A DNA stretch of 64,000 bases, from NCBI GenBank assembly GCA_963677785.2, contig CAXXDH010000003.1:372001-436000 (forward strand), read 5' to 3'. Below, in pieces: positions 8,860 through 15,927 of the stretch. Under the pieces are notes generated by a model. The model had not been told where the DNA came from. It did not search any database and saw nothing but the letters and a program-made list of their open reading frames with translations. The DNA comes from G963665495 sp963677785. Its GTDB lineage: Bacteria > Desulfobacterota > Desulfovibrionia > Desulfovibrionales > Desulfovibrionaceae. Every line of letters starts with the position of its first letter. The stretch's first letter is position 1. The position numbers were made by a program, and so were the translations under genes.

Positions 8860-9187
8860 GGGCTCCCTGAAATAGAAACGGCTCTTCCGGATTAACCGTG
8901 TGTGGCGGCACTCTGGGAAAATCTCAGATGCGGACAAGTGGTCTCTAACCCGGACGTGGCCGGATCAGGCATACGCAACCTGTGAACTAGCAGCAAAAAA
9001 AACTGACCAATCATTTGATTTTATATTGCCCTCATATTCTGGATACTTATCAAATTCATGATCCTACTTCTTGGGCGCAGTTGTCGTAGTTTACACCATG
9101 ATAAGAACCACTTTTTATTGAATATCAGTTCCTTGCCTGCCCCGGCAATTGAAGTAGGATTTAATTCTACACAATATGGGGGACGAC
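8860..9187. other. Intergenic region between AEC permease and parD
   Basis: About 330 bp, AT-rich from 8990 onward, with no supported gene. It contains the putative parD operator at 9154-9170; nothing else was recognised. Confidence 0.5.
9154..9170 (+). promoter_or_regulatory. Palindrome upstream of parD, candidate antitoxin operator
   Basis: GTAGGATTTAATTCTAC is a near-perfect 17-bp palindrome (one mismatched pair) ending 17 bp before the ATG at 9188. ParD antitoxins repress their own operons by binding such sites with ribbon-helix-helix dimers. The role is inferred from position. Confidence 0.45.
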
Positions 9188-9427
9188 ATGCGATCAACCA
9201 AACAGATGAGCATCACGCTACCTATTGAGATGGCGCAAATGGTGAAGGAGAAAGTAGCCAAGAGCGAATACGCCACTGAAAGCGAAGTGATCCGTGACGG
9301 ACTGCGGGTTTTGCTTGCCCGTGACCGAATTGTTGAAAACTGGCTTAGACAACAGGTCGCACCTGTCTACGACGCTATGCGGAAGGACCCGTCCCGTGGC
9401 AAAGACCCGGACCAGATGCGGGCCTGA
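9188..9427 (+). CDS. parD: ParD-like ribbon-helix-helix antitoxin
   Basis: 79 residues from ATG 9188, which has GGGGGA in place; ATG 9176 is in frame but without a suitable ribosome site. The N-terminal ribbon-helix-helix (KQMSITLPIEMAQMVKEKV, then SEVIRDGLRVL) matches ParD/CopG antitoxins; the C-terminal part (ENWLRQQVAPVYDAMRKDP) is the segment that wraps around ParE. It would repress its operon and neutralise ParE, a DNA-gyrase-targeting toxin. The partner toxin gene just downstream is broken, so this is an orphan antitoxin. Confidence 0.85.
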   Translation: MRSTKQMSITLPIEMAQMVKEKVAKSEYATESEVIRDGLRVLLARDRIVENWLRQQVAPVYDAMRKDPSRGKDPDQMRA

Positions 9428-9465
9428 TTGGCGGCAGAGCATGAATCCTGAGCCGCAGCTTCCTG

Positions 9466-9761
9466 ATGTACTACACGATCATTTTTTCGCCTGAAGGGAA
9501 GAGCAACTTGTTAAGCTGTACAGATACGTGGCACAAGCCGCTTCTCCCGACGTAGCCGCAGAGTTCACCAACTGCATTGTCGCGCACTGTGAGGAACTAA
9601 AGTCATTCCCCTGCGGGGGACCGTGCGTGACGATATCCGCCCGGCCTGAGAATTTTTCACTATAAAAAAGTACGATTATCGCATTCGCAGTTCTGGATGA
9701 CACCATTGCCATTCTAGGTATCTACTATGGCGGACAGAACTATGAAGAAAAAGCTCGATAA
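9466..9761 (+). pseudogene. parE: parE toxin remnant with multiple frame breaks
   Basis: Conceptual pieces in three successive frames reconstruct a ParE: MYYTIIFSPEGKSNL (from ATG 9466), then KLYRYVAQAASPDVAAEFTN and IVAHCEELKSFP, then STIIAFAVLDDTIAILGIYY and GGQNYEEKAR ending at 9761. A one-base loss near 9510 separates the first two; a further shift and a TAA lie between the SFP segment and the STIIAF segment. The order and spacing match full-length ParE (~98 residues) next to parD. The toxin cannot be made as sequenced. Confidence 0.8.
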
Positions 9762-9999
9762 TAGTTCAGACCGCGACGTGTGGTAAAAATCTTTTGCTCC
9801 AGGAGGGATGAAAACCAGGGGGCACGAGCCTCTTTAACTGAGCCTGGAAAACAATTTCTAAAATTGCATAGTTTATAATTTTAGCTAGTTACAACCATCC
9901 AGAGCACAAAAAGCGCCATCCCCGGAAGCTGGTTCGCCTGTCTCCGGATTAAACTGCCCCCTGATGCTGATCCGCAATCGCCGCAGCCGGACGCAGTCG

Positions 10000-12087
10000 C
10001 TACCGCTGCCGGCGAAACAGTTCCAGCGAGAGGCCGTGGCGCTGGATGTGTCTGTAGAGCGTCAGCCGCGACACGCCCACGTCCTTGGCCGCAGCCCGAA
10101 CATTGCCTCCGGCCTTTTGCAACGCATCGATAATACGCTGCTTGTCCTGGCTGGCTGTTTTTCCAAAACCCGACTTCGACGCCTTTGTTTCCTCCATCAA
10201 AACGGGTTGTTCTTCCTGCGCGTTACAGGGGGGCGCGGTCCAGAACTCCGGAAGCAGGTCCTCCTGGTTGATCACCGGACCGTCAGCCATGACGGCCGTC
10301 CGCTCCACCAAATTTTCCAATTCGCGGATATTGCCCGGCCAGTTGTAATTTTTCAGACATTTCATGGCTTCGGCGGTAAATCCGGAAAATTGTTTGCCGA
10401 GTACCCCGGCTATTTTCGTCAGGAAAAAATCGGCCAGCACAGGAATATCGCTGCGGCGTTCGCACAAGGCCGGAACCTTGATGACCAAAACATTCAGCCG
10501 GTAAAACAGGTCATGGCGAAAGGTTCCATTTTCCACCGCCTTGGCCAAGTCGCGGTGGGTGGCGGCCACCACCCGGACATTCACCCGATGCGGCCGTTTA
10601 CCGCCCACACGAGTCACTTCACCTTCCTGCAGCACCCGCAGCAGGCTGACCTGGGCGGTCAGGGGCATATCCCCTATTTCATCCAAAAAAAGCGTCCCGC
10701 CGTCGGCGAGTTCAAACTTGCCGGGAGCGCCCTGGCGGGTCGCTCCGGTAAACGCGCCGGCTTCGTAACCGAAAAGCTCGCTTTGCACCAGGTCGCGCGG
10801 AATGGCGCCGCAGTTGAGAACGATGAAAGGCTCATCGCGCCGTTGCCCTCCGTTGTGGATGGCCTGGGCGAAAAGTTCCTTGCCCACGCCGCTTTCTCCG
10901 AGGATCAACGTGGTCATGGAATTTTCACTGGCCTTGCGCGCCAGCCGCAGCGCTCTGTTCATCAGGTCGGAAGCGCCCTGAATGTCCGCAAAGGTGTAGA
11001 CGGCTTTGGCTCTGTTCATGCGGTTGGTTAACTTGTGCACACGGCGGCTTTCCCGCAGCGTGACGCACAGGCCGCCTTCCGGAGTGGAAGAAGACGAATA
11101 CAGGCACTGCAAAATAGTCCCGTCGGCCAGACGCATGGCGCACTCTCTGTCCTTGGCCTTTTTGTCCTGGATCTGAAAACATTCGCCGCCCGTGGTCACT
11201 GCGATATCCGAAAAATTGCACCCGACCACGTCTTCCGTAATGTGAAACAGCCGCTTGGCGTAGCTGTTCACCATCCGGACGCAGCCATTGACGTCCAGCA
11301 CCAGCACGGCCTCCCCCATGAGCTCCATGATGGTCTGGGTCTCCTGCAGCAATGAGCGCAAACGCAGTTGTTCGGTAACGGCTTTCGCCGCCGCGAGAAT
11401 CAAACCGAACGTATGATGGTTGAAGCTCTCTCTGCCGATTGTCAGAGAAATGGTGCCGGCCATGTTGCTTTCGGCATCAAAAATCGGCGCAGCCGCGCAG
11501 GACCAGCCGTCAAAATAGGGGTTATAATGCTCGCAGCCCAACACGCAGGTTGGTTCCTGCTCAACAAGACAGACGCCCATGGCGGTGGTGCCCTCTATGG
11601 ATTCGCCGCTGAGCAGCCCGCGCAAGGCGCAGGTGGAGCCGCGCCCGAATCCCAGCCCCTCTCCTATGGTGTGCAAAAACACACCGCCCGCATCGGTCAG
11701 TATGATGGAATTGGCTGTGGGATGAATGTTCTCAAACAATTCCTCCATTATTGGTTTGGCCGTGGAAAGGAGAAATTCGCTGTTCTCGATAATGGTTTGC
11801 AGTTCCTCGTTATCCAGATGAACAGAAGCCATCCCCGTATAAGGGGCGTTGGCAATGCGGGAGCGTTGCCAGGAGCGAAGAATGTGCGGTCTAATAAGTG
11901 TTAAATCCGCGGGTTCTCCCCTATGAAACTTGCTCCGTATCTCATTAATCTCTTCCCAAAAAAGATTGTTCGAACCGCAGACAGAGCAAAAATTGCTATA
12001 AAAATCTGCAGGTTTTTGAGATTTTTTATTATAAGCGATAAGTTCGTTCTCGAACTGCCTCAGATAACTTGCGGAAGTGCTATGCAT
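10000..12087 (-). CDS. Sigma-54-dependent activator, AcoR-like (GAF-PAS-AAA+-Fis)
   Basis: 695 residues. Order: an N-terminal extension with a cysteine pair (CSVC), a GAF-type sensor (about 100-235; TDAGGVFLHTIGEG...GTTAMGVCLVE as in AcoR/DhaR), a PAS domain (about 245-335), the AAA+ ATPase (Walker A GESGVGKE, GAFTGA loop for sigma-54 contact, Walker B TLFLDEIGDMPL) and a C-terminal Fis helix-turn-helix (NVRAAAKDVGVSRLTLYRHI). AcoR/DhaR-type activators respond to acetoin, alcohols, aldehydes or dihydroxyacetone. Its neighbours (alcohol dehydrogenase, aldehyde oxidoreductase) make it the probable regulator of alcohol/aldehyde oxidation here. ATG 12087 is preceded by GGAG. Confidence 0.9.
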   Translation of the reverse strand: MHSTSASYLRQFENELIAYNKKSQKPADFYSNFCSVCGSNNLFWEEINEIRSKFHRGEPADLTLIRPHILRSWQRSRIANAPYTGMASVHLDNEELQTIIENSEFLLSTAKPIMEELFENIHPTANSIILTDAGGVFLHTIGEGLGFGRGSTCALRGLLSGESIEGTTAMGVCLVEQEPTCVLGCEHYNPYFDGWSCAAAPIFDAESNMAGTISLTIGRESFNHHTFGLILAAAKAVTEQLRLRSLLQETQTIMELMGEAVLVLDVNGCVRMVNSYAKRLFHITEDVVGCNFSDIAVTTGGECFQIQDKKAKDRECAMRLADGTILQCLYSSSSTPEGGLCVTLRESRRVHKLTNRMNRAKAVYTFADIQGASDLMNRALRLARKASENSMTTLILGESGVGKELFAQAIHNGGQRRDEPFIVLNCGAIPRDLVQSELFGYEAGAFTGATRQGAPGKFELADGGTLFLDEIGDMPLTAQVSLLRVLQEGEVTRVGGKRPHRVNVRVVAATHRDLAKAVENGTFRHDLFYRLNVLVIKVPALCERRSDIPVLADFFLTKIAGVLGKQFSGFTAEAMKCLKNYNWPGNIRELENLVERTAVMADGPVINQEDLLPEFWTAPPCNAQEEQPVLMEETKASKSGFGKTASQDKQRIIDALQKAGGNVRAAAKDVGVSRLTLYRHIQRHGLSLELFRRQR

Positions 12088-12254
12088 GTGCGCTCCTTCC
12101 TCTTTGATAGATAATGACGGAGGCCGCGCTTACGCCACGGAAGTATCCCCTGCTTTGCTTTTCAAGTTACGCTCTTGGCAACACGTGCACAAGAAAATTC
12201 GTGACAGCGTATTGCTCAAAATAACACACTCAGCGCTTTGGCTTGCTGCAATTT

Positions 12255-12291
12255 CCCACTGTATCCCGCGACTCTTTCGGGACACAGTGGG
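12255..12291 (-). repeat. Inverted repeat upstream of the sigma-54 activator
   Basis: CCCACTGTATCCCG (12255-12268) pairs with CGGGACACAGTGGG (12278-12291), one mismatch, loop of nine. It lies between the membrane-protein stop (12315) and the activator start. No T-run follows on the minus strand, so it may be a processing or attenuation hairpin rather than a terminator. Confidence 0.5.
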
Positions 12292-12314
12292 GAATCAAAC
12301 GAATACTGTAGGGA

Positions 12315-13016
12315 TCAGGCAGGAGCTTCAGCACCTTTCAAGCTGGCAAGCGCGAGAATAATTCCAAGAACAACGCCCAAGGCGGCGGCAAACAAAACGC
12401 GCAAATCCGAAGGAAGCAGAAAGGTTATGGTATGTGCCGGGATCCAGAAAAGAGGAATGGTTTTCTTAAAGACAAATCCCCACAACATGTTCCAGTCCAT
12501 TCCGCACAATGTTTTCCCTATATCCAGGGGAGAGAACAAGCCTTTCAGAGTCCCCCTCGTTTTAGCTATATGGGCTGACACAACCCCGTGCGCGACCATA
12601 AAGACAGGAGCAAAAAGTGTATTGATAAACACACTGATGCTAAAAGCCAGAAGCAGCCGGGTGCCAAAATTTCCATGAATCATTGCGTCAGCGGCCAGTC
12701 CGAATCCAAAATCTTTCAAAAGAAAAGGGGTTCCCGCAGCAAAAATGACGAACGCCATATGGATCACCAATCCAATGCCGCCCCACATCAGAATACGCGG
12801 CAAAAAGCCAAAACCTTCATGGAAATATTTTTTCGTCGTGATACGCAGCGCCAAAAGTTCGCCCAGCGTACCCAGTACGGCAAACTTGAGAAAACTCATG
12901 ACCAGGCTGTGATTCGCCGCAAAGGTGTTTAGAGCATCAATGTTTTTTGGAATGACACTGAACATGCAAAGGGCGAGAAGTACTGCCGCAAAAGCGATGA
13001 AATCGGAAAATTTCAT
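12315..13016 (-). CDS. Multi-spanning membrane protein, possibly Mpv17/PMP22-like
   Basis: 233 residues with about five or six hydrophobic segments. The C-terminal part (GFVFKKTIPLFWIPAHTITF, then LLPSDLRVLFAAALGVV) recalls the membrane-channel signature of Mpv17/PMP22 proteins, but the match is by eye and weak. It lies between the alcohol dehydrogenase and the sigma-54 activator on the same strand, yet a terminator follows the dehydrogenase, so it probably has its own promoter. A role in membrane passage of a substrate of this cluster is only a guess. Confidence 0.5.
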   Translation of the reverse strand: MKFSDFIAFAAVLLALCMFSVIPKNIDALNTFAANHSLVMSFLKFAVLGTLGELLALRITTKKYFHEGFGFLPRILMWGGIGLVIHMAFVIFAAGTPFLLKDFGFGLAADAMIHGNFGTRLLLAFSISVFINTLFAPVFMVAHGVVSAHIAKTRGTLKGLFSPLDIGKTLCGMDWNMLWGFVFKKTIPLFWIPAHTITFLLPSDLRVLFAAALGVVLGIILALASLKGAEAPA

Positions 13017-13386
13017 AAACTGTAACCTTTTCCTGCACTGTTGCTGTCTTTGGCTGGCAGGTTTTTCATACTATTGTACGCCGTCTCCCCCTTCAAACAC
13101 GGGAAGAGGGAGAGACGGCTGCACAGTAGGTGTTAGTATCGGTGAGTGGTTACCAAAAACAGTACGCTAAGCTTGAATCGACACACAGGGCTTGTGCACT
13201 AGTTGCCCGTACCCGGTACCAGGGGGCAATCATGGCGTTCCACGGGCGTACGGGCCTTCTTCGCGATCCTGCTGCAGGCGGCACAAAACCGGCTTGGATA
13301 TCAATCAGACCGGAGGAGTAAAAAGCAGGGAGCGGGCCGATTCCGTACGCGCGCTCCCTGGGTGCCTCATTCCAGATGGCTGGAGC
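13017..13386. other. Intergenic region with two hairpins between alcohol dehydrogenase and membrane-protein gene
   Basis: 370 bp without a supported gene. Besides the terminator at 13316-13359 it holds a second long hairpin: GCCGTCTCCCCCTTC (13080-13094) against GAAGAGGGAGAGACGGC (13103-13119), imperfect, without a T-run. The function of the second hairpin is unknown. Confidence 0.5.
13316..13359 (-). terminator. Intrinsic terminator after the alcohol dehydrogenase
   Basis: On the minus strand AGGGAGCG (13359-13352) pairs with CGCTCCCT (13334-13327) around a 17-base loop and is followed by GCTTTTT. It starts 28 bases after the dehydrogenase stop codon. Confidence 0.7.
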
Positions 13387-13749
13387 CTACCAGCACTTTT
13401 TATACAATCCGATGATATCGTTGAGACAAGGCACTCTGGGGGTAGTGAACGTCGACATCTCGTTCAGTGCATCCGTGGACATGGCTTCGATGTCCTTGGT
13501 GTCGACCTTTTTGCCGATCAGCTCGCCGCATTCCGTAATGGTTCGGGGAATACCCACTTCATCATTGAGGCGCTGAATGGCGGCAACAGCCGTATCCTCA
13601 GGATACGCGCCAAGATCTTTCAGACCGGCGGCTTGGGCGATGCGGGCCATTTTCTCACGGCAGACTATCTTGTTATATTCCAGAACAGTCGGCAGGCAGA
13701 CCGCGTTGGCATTGCCGTGCGAGATGTTGTAGAACGCACTCAGCGGATG

Positions 13750-13758
13750 AGCCATGGA
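13750..13758. repeat. Left copy of IS target-site duplication
   Basis: AGCCATGGA directly abuts the left end of the IS and recurs at 15020-15028 on the other side. The sequence lies in the alcohol dehydrogenase and contains the palindrome CCATGG. Confidence 0.93.
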
Positions 13759-15019
13759 CACTGCTGTCCGGTTAACGTAAAATAAAAAAGTCCAAAATCT
13801 CCAGGAAATATGTTATGGAATTGGTGTCTAAGCAATACATAACAAAGGAGATTTTGGACGTGGCTCACCATAACTCAATCCTGAATCAAATGCTATCTTT
13901 CATCCCGAGACATGTTTTTCAACGCTTGGAGCGTGAGCACCTTACGGGACGACAGCCCCGAACCTTCGGCTTTTGGAACCAGTTCGTCTGTCTCGTGTTC
14001 ATTCAACTCTCCGGGCGGAAAAGCATGCGGGACTGCATCAGAAATCTGCAAGCAGCCCCGAAAAGGCTCTACCATCTCGGGCTCAAGCCGGTTTCTCGTT
14101 CGACTTTTTCAGACGCGAACAACAAGCGGCCATCGGACTTTTTCCAGGCCTTGTTCGGGGAGATGTACCGTCGCTGTGCGCCTCATGCTCCCAAGCATAA
14201 GTTCCGTTTCAAATCCAAACTGATGAGCCTTGACTCCTCCACAATCAGTTTGTGTTTGTCGGTCTTCCCCTGGGCTTCCTTCCGAAGCAAACGAGGCGGG
14301 GTCAAAATGCACACACTGCTTGATCATGACGGTCATATCCCTGCGTTCGTTTGCGTGAGCGAGGCCAAAAAGCATGACCTCAGCGTTGCAAAAACTCTCA
14401 CCCTGCCCAAGGGGTCCATCGTCGCCTTCGACAAGGCATATAACGATTACAGATGGTTCCACCTCTTGGGAAAGCAAGGCGTTCACTTCGTCACCCGGCA
14501 AAAAAGCAATGCTTCCTATCGGGTTGTCAAACGCCAGGCAGTCAATAGAAAGCTTGGGGTGACTTCCGACCAGATCATTGAAGTCGCCACAGCCAACGGA
14601 AAACTCAAGCTCCGTCGCGTCGGGTTCAAAGATCAGGAGACCGGCAAGCATTACAAGTTCCTGACGAACAACTTCAAACTGGCCCCGAAGACCATTGCCG
14701 ACATTTACAAAGAACGCTGGAAGATTGAGCTTTTCTTCAAGGAAATCAAACAGAACCTGAAGATTAAAAGCTTTGTCGGCAACTCTGAAAATGCTGTCCT
14801 GACCCAAATATATACGGCCCTGATCGTGTACCTTATTGCAGCTTACATCCGGTTCACATCCCGAATAGGCATGAGCGTTCAGCAAATGCTCCAGTTGCTT
14901 CAGGTGAACGTATTCGGCCGTATCGCATTGATAGAACTATTCAGACCTCCACAGAAAAGTGACTCAAATGACTATGATTCTAGTTTGTTACGGCTTGCAA
15001 ATTTAACCGGACAGTAGTG
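13759..15019 (+). mobile_element. IS4-family insertion sequence (1,261 bp)
   Basis: Bounded by terminal inverted repeats: left CACTGCTGTCCGGTTAA (13759-13775), right the complement of CACTACTGTCCGGTTAA (15003-15019), one mismatch in 17. Flanked by identical 9-bp copies of AGCCATGGA. It carries one transposase gene whose stop codon lies inside the right repeat. Near-identical ends and clean duplication point to a recent insertion. Confidence 0.95.
13860..15017 (+). CDS. IS4-family transposase (DUF4372 plus DDE domain)
   Basis: 385 residues from GTG 13860, chosen because AAAGGAG lies nine bases upstream and because related transposases begin at the equivalent (M)AHHN position. The N-terminal DUF4372 region (ILNQMLSFIPRHVFQRLERE) is followed by the DDE catalytic domain: LMSLDSSTISL, IVAFDKAYNDYRWF and the C-terminal YKERWKIELFFKEIK giving the Y-(2)-R-(3)-E-(6)-K signature of the IS4 family. 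No frameshift or stop is seen, so it should be active. It inserted in the alcohol dehydrogenase in the opposite orientation. Confidence 0.95.
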   Translation: MAHHNSILNQMLSFIPRHVFQRLEREHLTGRQPRTFGFWNQFVCLVFIQLSGRKSMRDCIRNLQAAPKRLYHLGLKPVSRSTFSDANNKRPSDFFQALFGEMYRRCAPHAPKHKFRFKSKLMSLDSSTISLCLSVFPWASFRSKRGGVKMHTLLDHDGHIPAFVCVSEAKKHDLSVAKTLTLPKGSIVAFDKAYNDYRWFHLLGKQGVHFVTRQKSNASYRVVKRQAVNRKLGVTSDQIIEVATANGKLKLRRVGFKDQETGKHYKFLTNNFKLAPKTIADIYKERWKIELFFKEIKQNLKIKSFVGNSENAVLTQIYTALIVYLIAAYIRFTSRIGMSVQQMLQLLQVNVFGRIALIELFRPPQKSDSNDYDSSLLRLANLTGQ

Positions 15020-15028
15020 AGCCATGGA
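15020..15028. repeat. Right copy of IS target-site duplication
   Basis: AGCCATGGA, identical to 13750-13758, immediately after the right inverted repeat. Confidence 0.93.
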
Positions 15029-15854
15029 ATGGACGAGTCCCAACCCGCCGTTGGAAAATGCCATACCGGCCATGGTCTGGGCATACGCCATTTTCTCGCG
15101 AGCTTCGATATCGTTGCCGTTGCCGACCGCCCGGCGCAAATATTTGAAAATCAACTCAATGGCGCTGATTGCCAAAGCATCCGTGTATTCCATGGCTGCG
15201 ACGGAAATGTATGCTTCGATGGCGTGGGTCATGGCGTCCATACCTGTGGAGGCGGTGATAGCCGGAGGCAGACCGGTCATCAGCAGAGGATCGATGACAG
15301 CCACGTTGGGCAGCAGGCGGCCATCCAGAATAACCATTTTCCAGTGGTGATCGCTTCTCGTATTCGTGATGATACAAGCGCAGGTGGATTCGGAACCTGT
15401 TCCCGCCGTGGTGGGAATGGCGATGTAAAACGGAAGATCGGCCTTCAGCAGGCCCATGCCCCGGTAGGCGTCAATGGAGCCGCCGCTGGTGGCCAGAATG
15501 CCGCAGCCTTTGGCCGCGTCCATGGAACTGCCGCCGCCCAGGCCGATCAGACAATCGCACCCTTCCTTTTGATACAGAGCAAAAGAATCTTCAGCATTAC
15601 TTTCATTAGGATTAGGCACTGTCTCGTCATACAGCGCGAATGGAATGCCCGCAGCAGTCAAGATTTCTTCTACTTTTTTAGCCAGTCCTACTTTTACGAC
15701 GCCTTTATCCGTCACGATCAACGGTTTTTTCAAGCCCTGCTGTTTAATGGCTTCGGACACTTTTTCCAAGGCGCCTGCACCAGTGAAAACCATATTGGCC
15801 AATTGAAACGCAGTAATCATAGCTAGCCTCATCAGTATTAAAGGGTTGCAATAC

Positions 15855-15874
15855 CAGACACACCTACATGTCTG
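15855..15874 (-). promoter_or_regulatory. Inverted repeat upstream of the alcohol dehydrogenase
   Basis: CAGACA-N8-TGTCTG, ending 35 bp upstream of the dehydrogenase ATG. It contains the hexamer ACATGT, also found twice in the inverted repeat upstream of the aldehyde oxidoreductase. It may be a regulator site; no convincing sigma-54 promoter was seen next to it. Confidence 0.35.
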
Positions 15875-15880
15875 CATGGT

Positions 15881-15920
15881 AAGAAAGGCGGCGGGACACC
15901 TGCCGATGCAGGAGCCCGCC
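15881..15920 (-). terminator. Intrinsic terminator after the aldehyde oxidoreductase
   Basis: On the minus strand GGCGGG-ct-CCTGC-ATCG-GCAGG-tgt-CCCGCC forms a two-part GC-rich stem (15920-15890), followed by a pyrimidine/T-rich run (GCCTTTCTT). It separates the aldehyde oxidoreductase from the dehydrogenase downstream. Confidence 0.7.
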
Positions 15921-15927
15921 TCTCTCA

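Larger units (their letters stand above)
13387..15820 (-). pseudogene. Iron-containing alcohol dehydrogenase, interrupted by an IS4-family element
   Basis: The N-terminal part (15820 down to 15020, MITAFQLANMVFTGAGALEK...) and the C-terminal part (13758 down to 13387) are separated by the IS at 13759-15019. Removing the IS and one copy of the 9-bp duplication restores the frame exactly through HSMAH-PLSAFYNISHGNAN and gives a 387-residue type III (iron-dependent) dehydrogenase, the normal length. Intact features include the NAD-binding GLGGGSSMD and metal-site pieces DAMTHAIEAY, HSMAH and HGNAN; the IS splits the last two ligand segments, so the enzyme must be inactive. ATG 15820 has GAGG in place. 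It would have interconverted alcohols and aldehydes next to the aldehyde oxidoreductase. Confidence 0.95.

Noticed and set aside
9176..9187. Upstream ATG for parD
   Set aside because: ATG 9188 has GGGGGA at proper distance; ATG 9176 has none.
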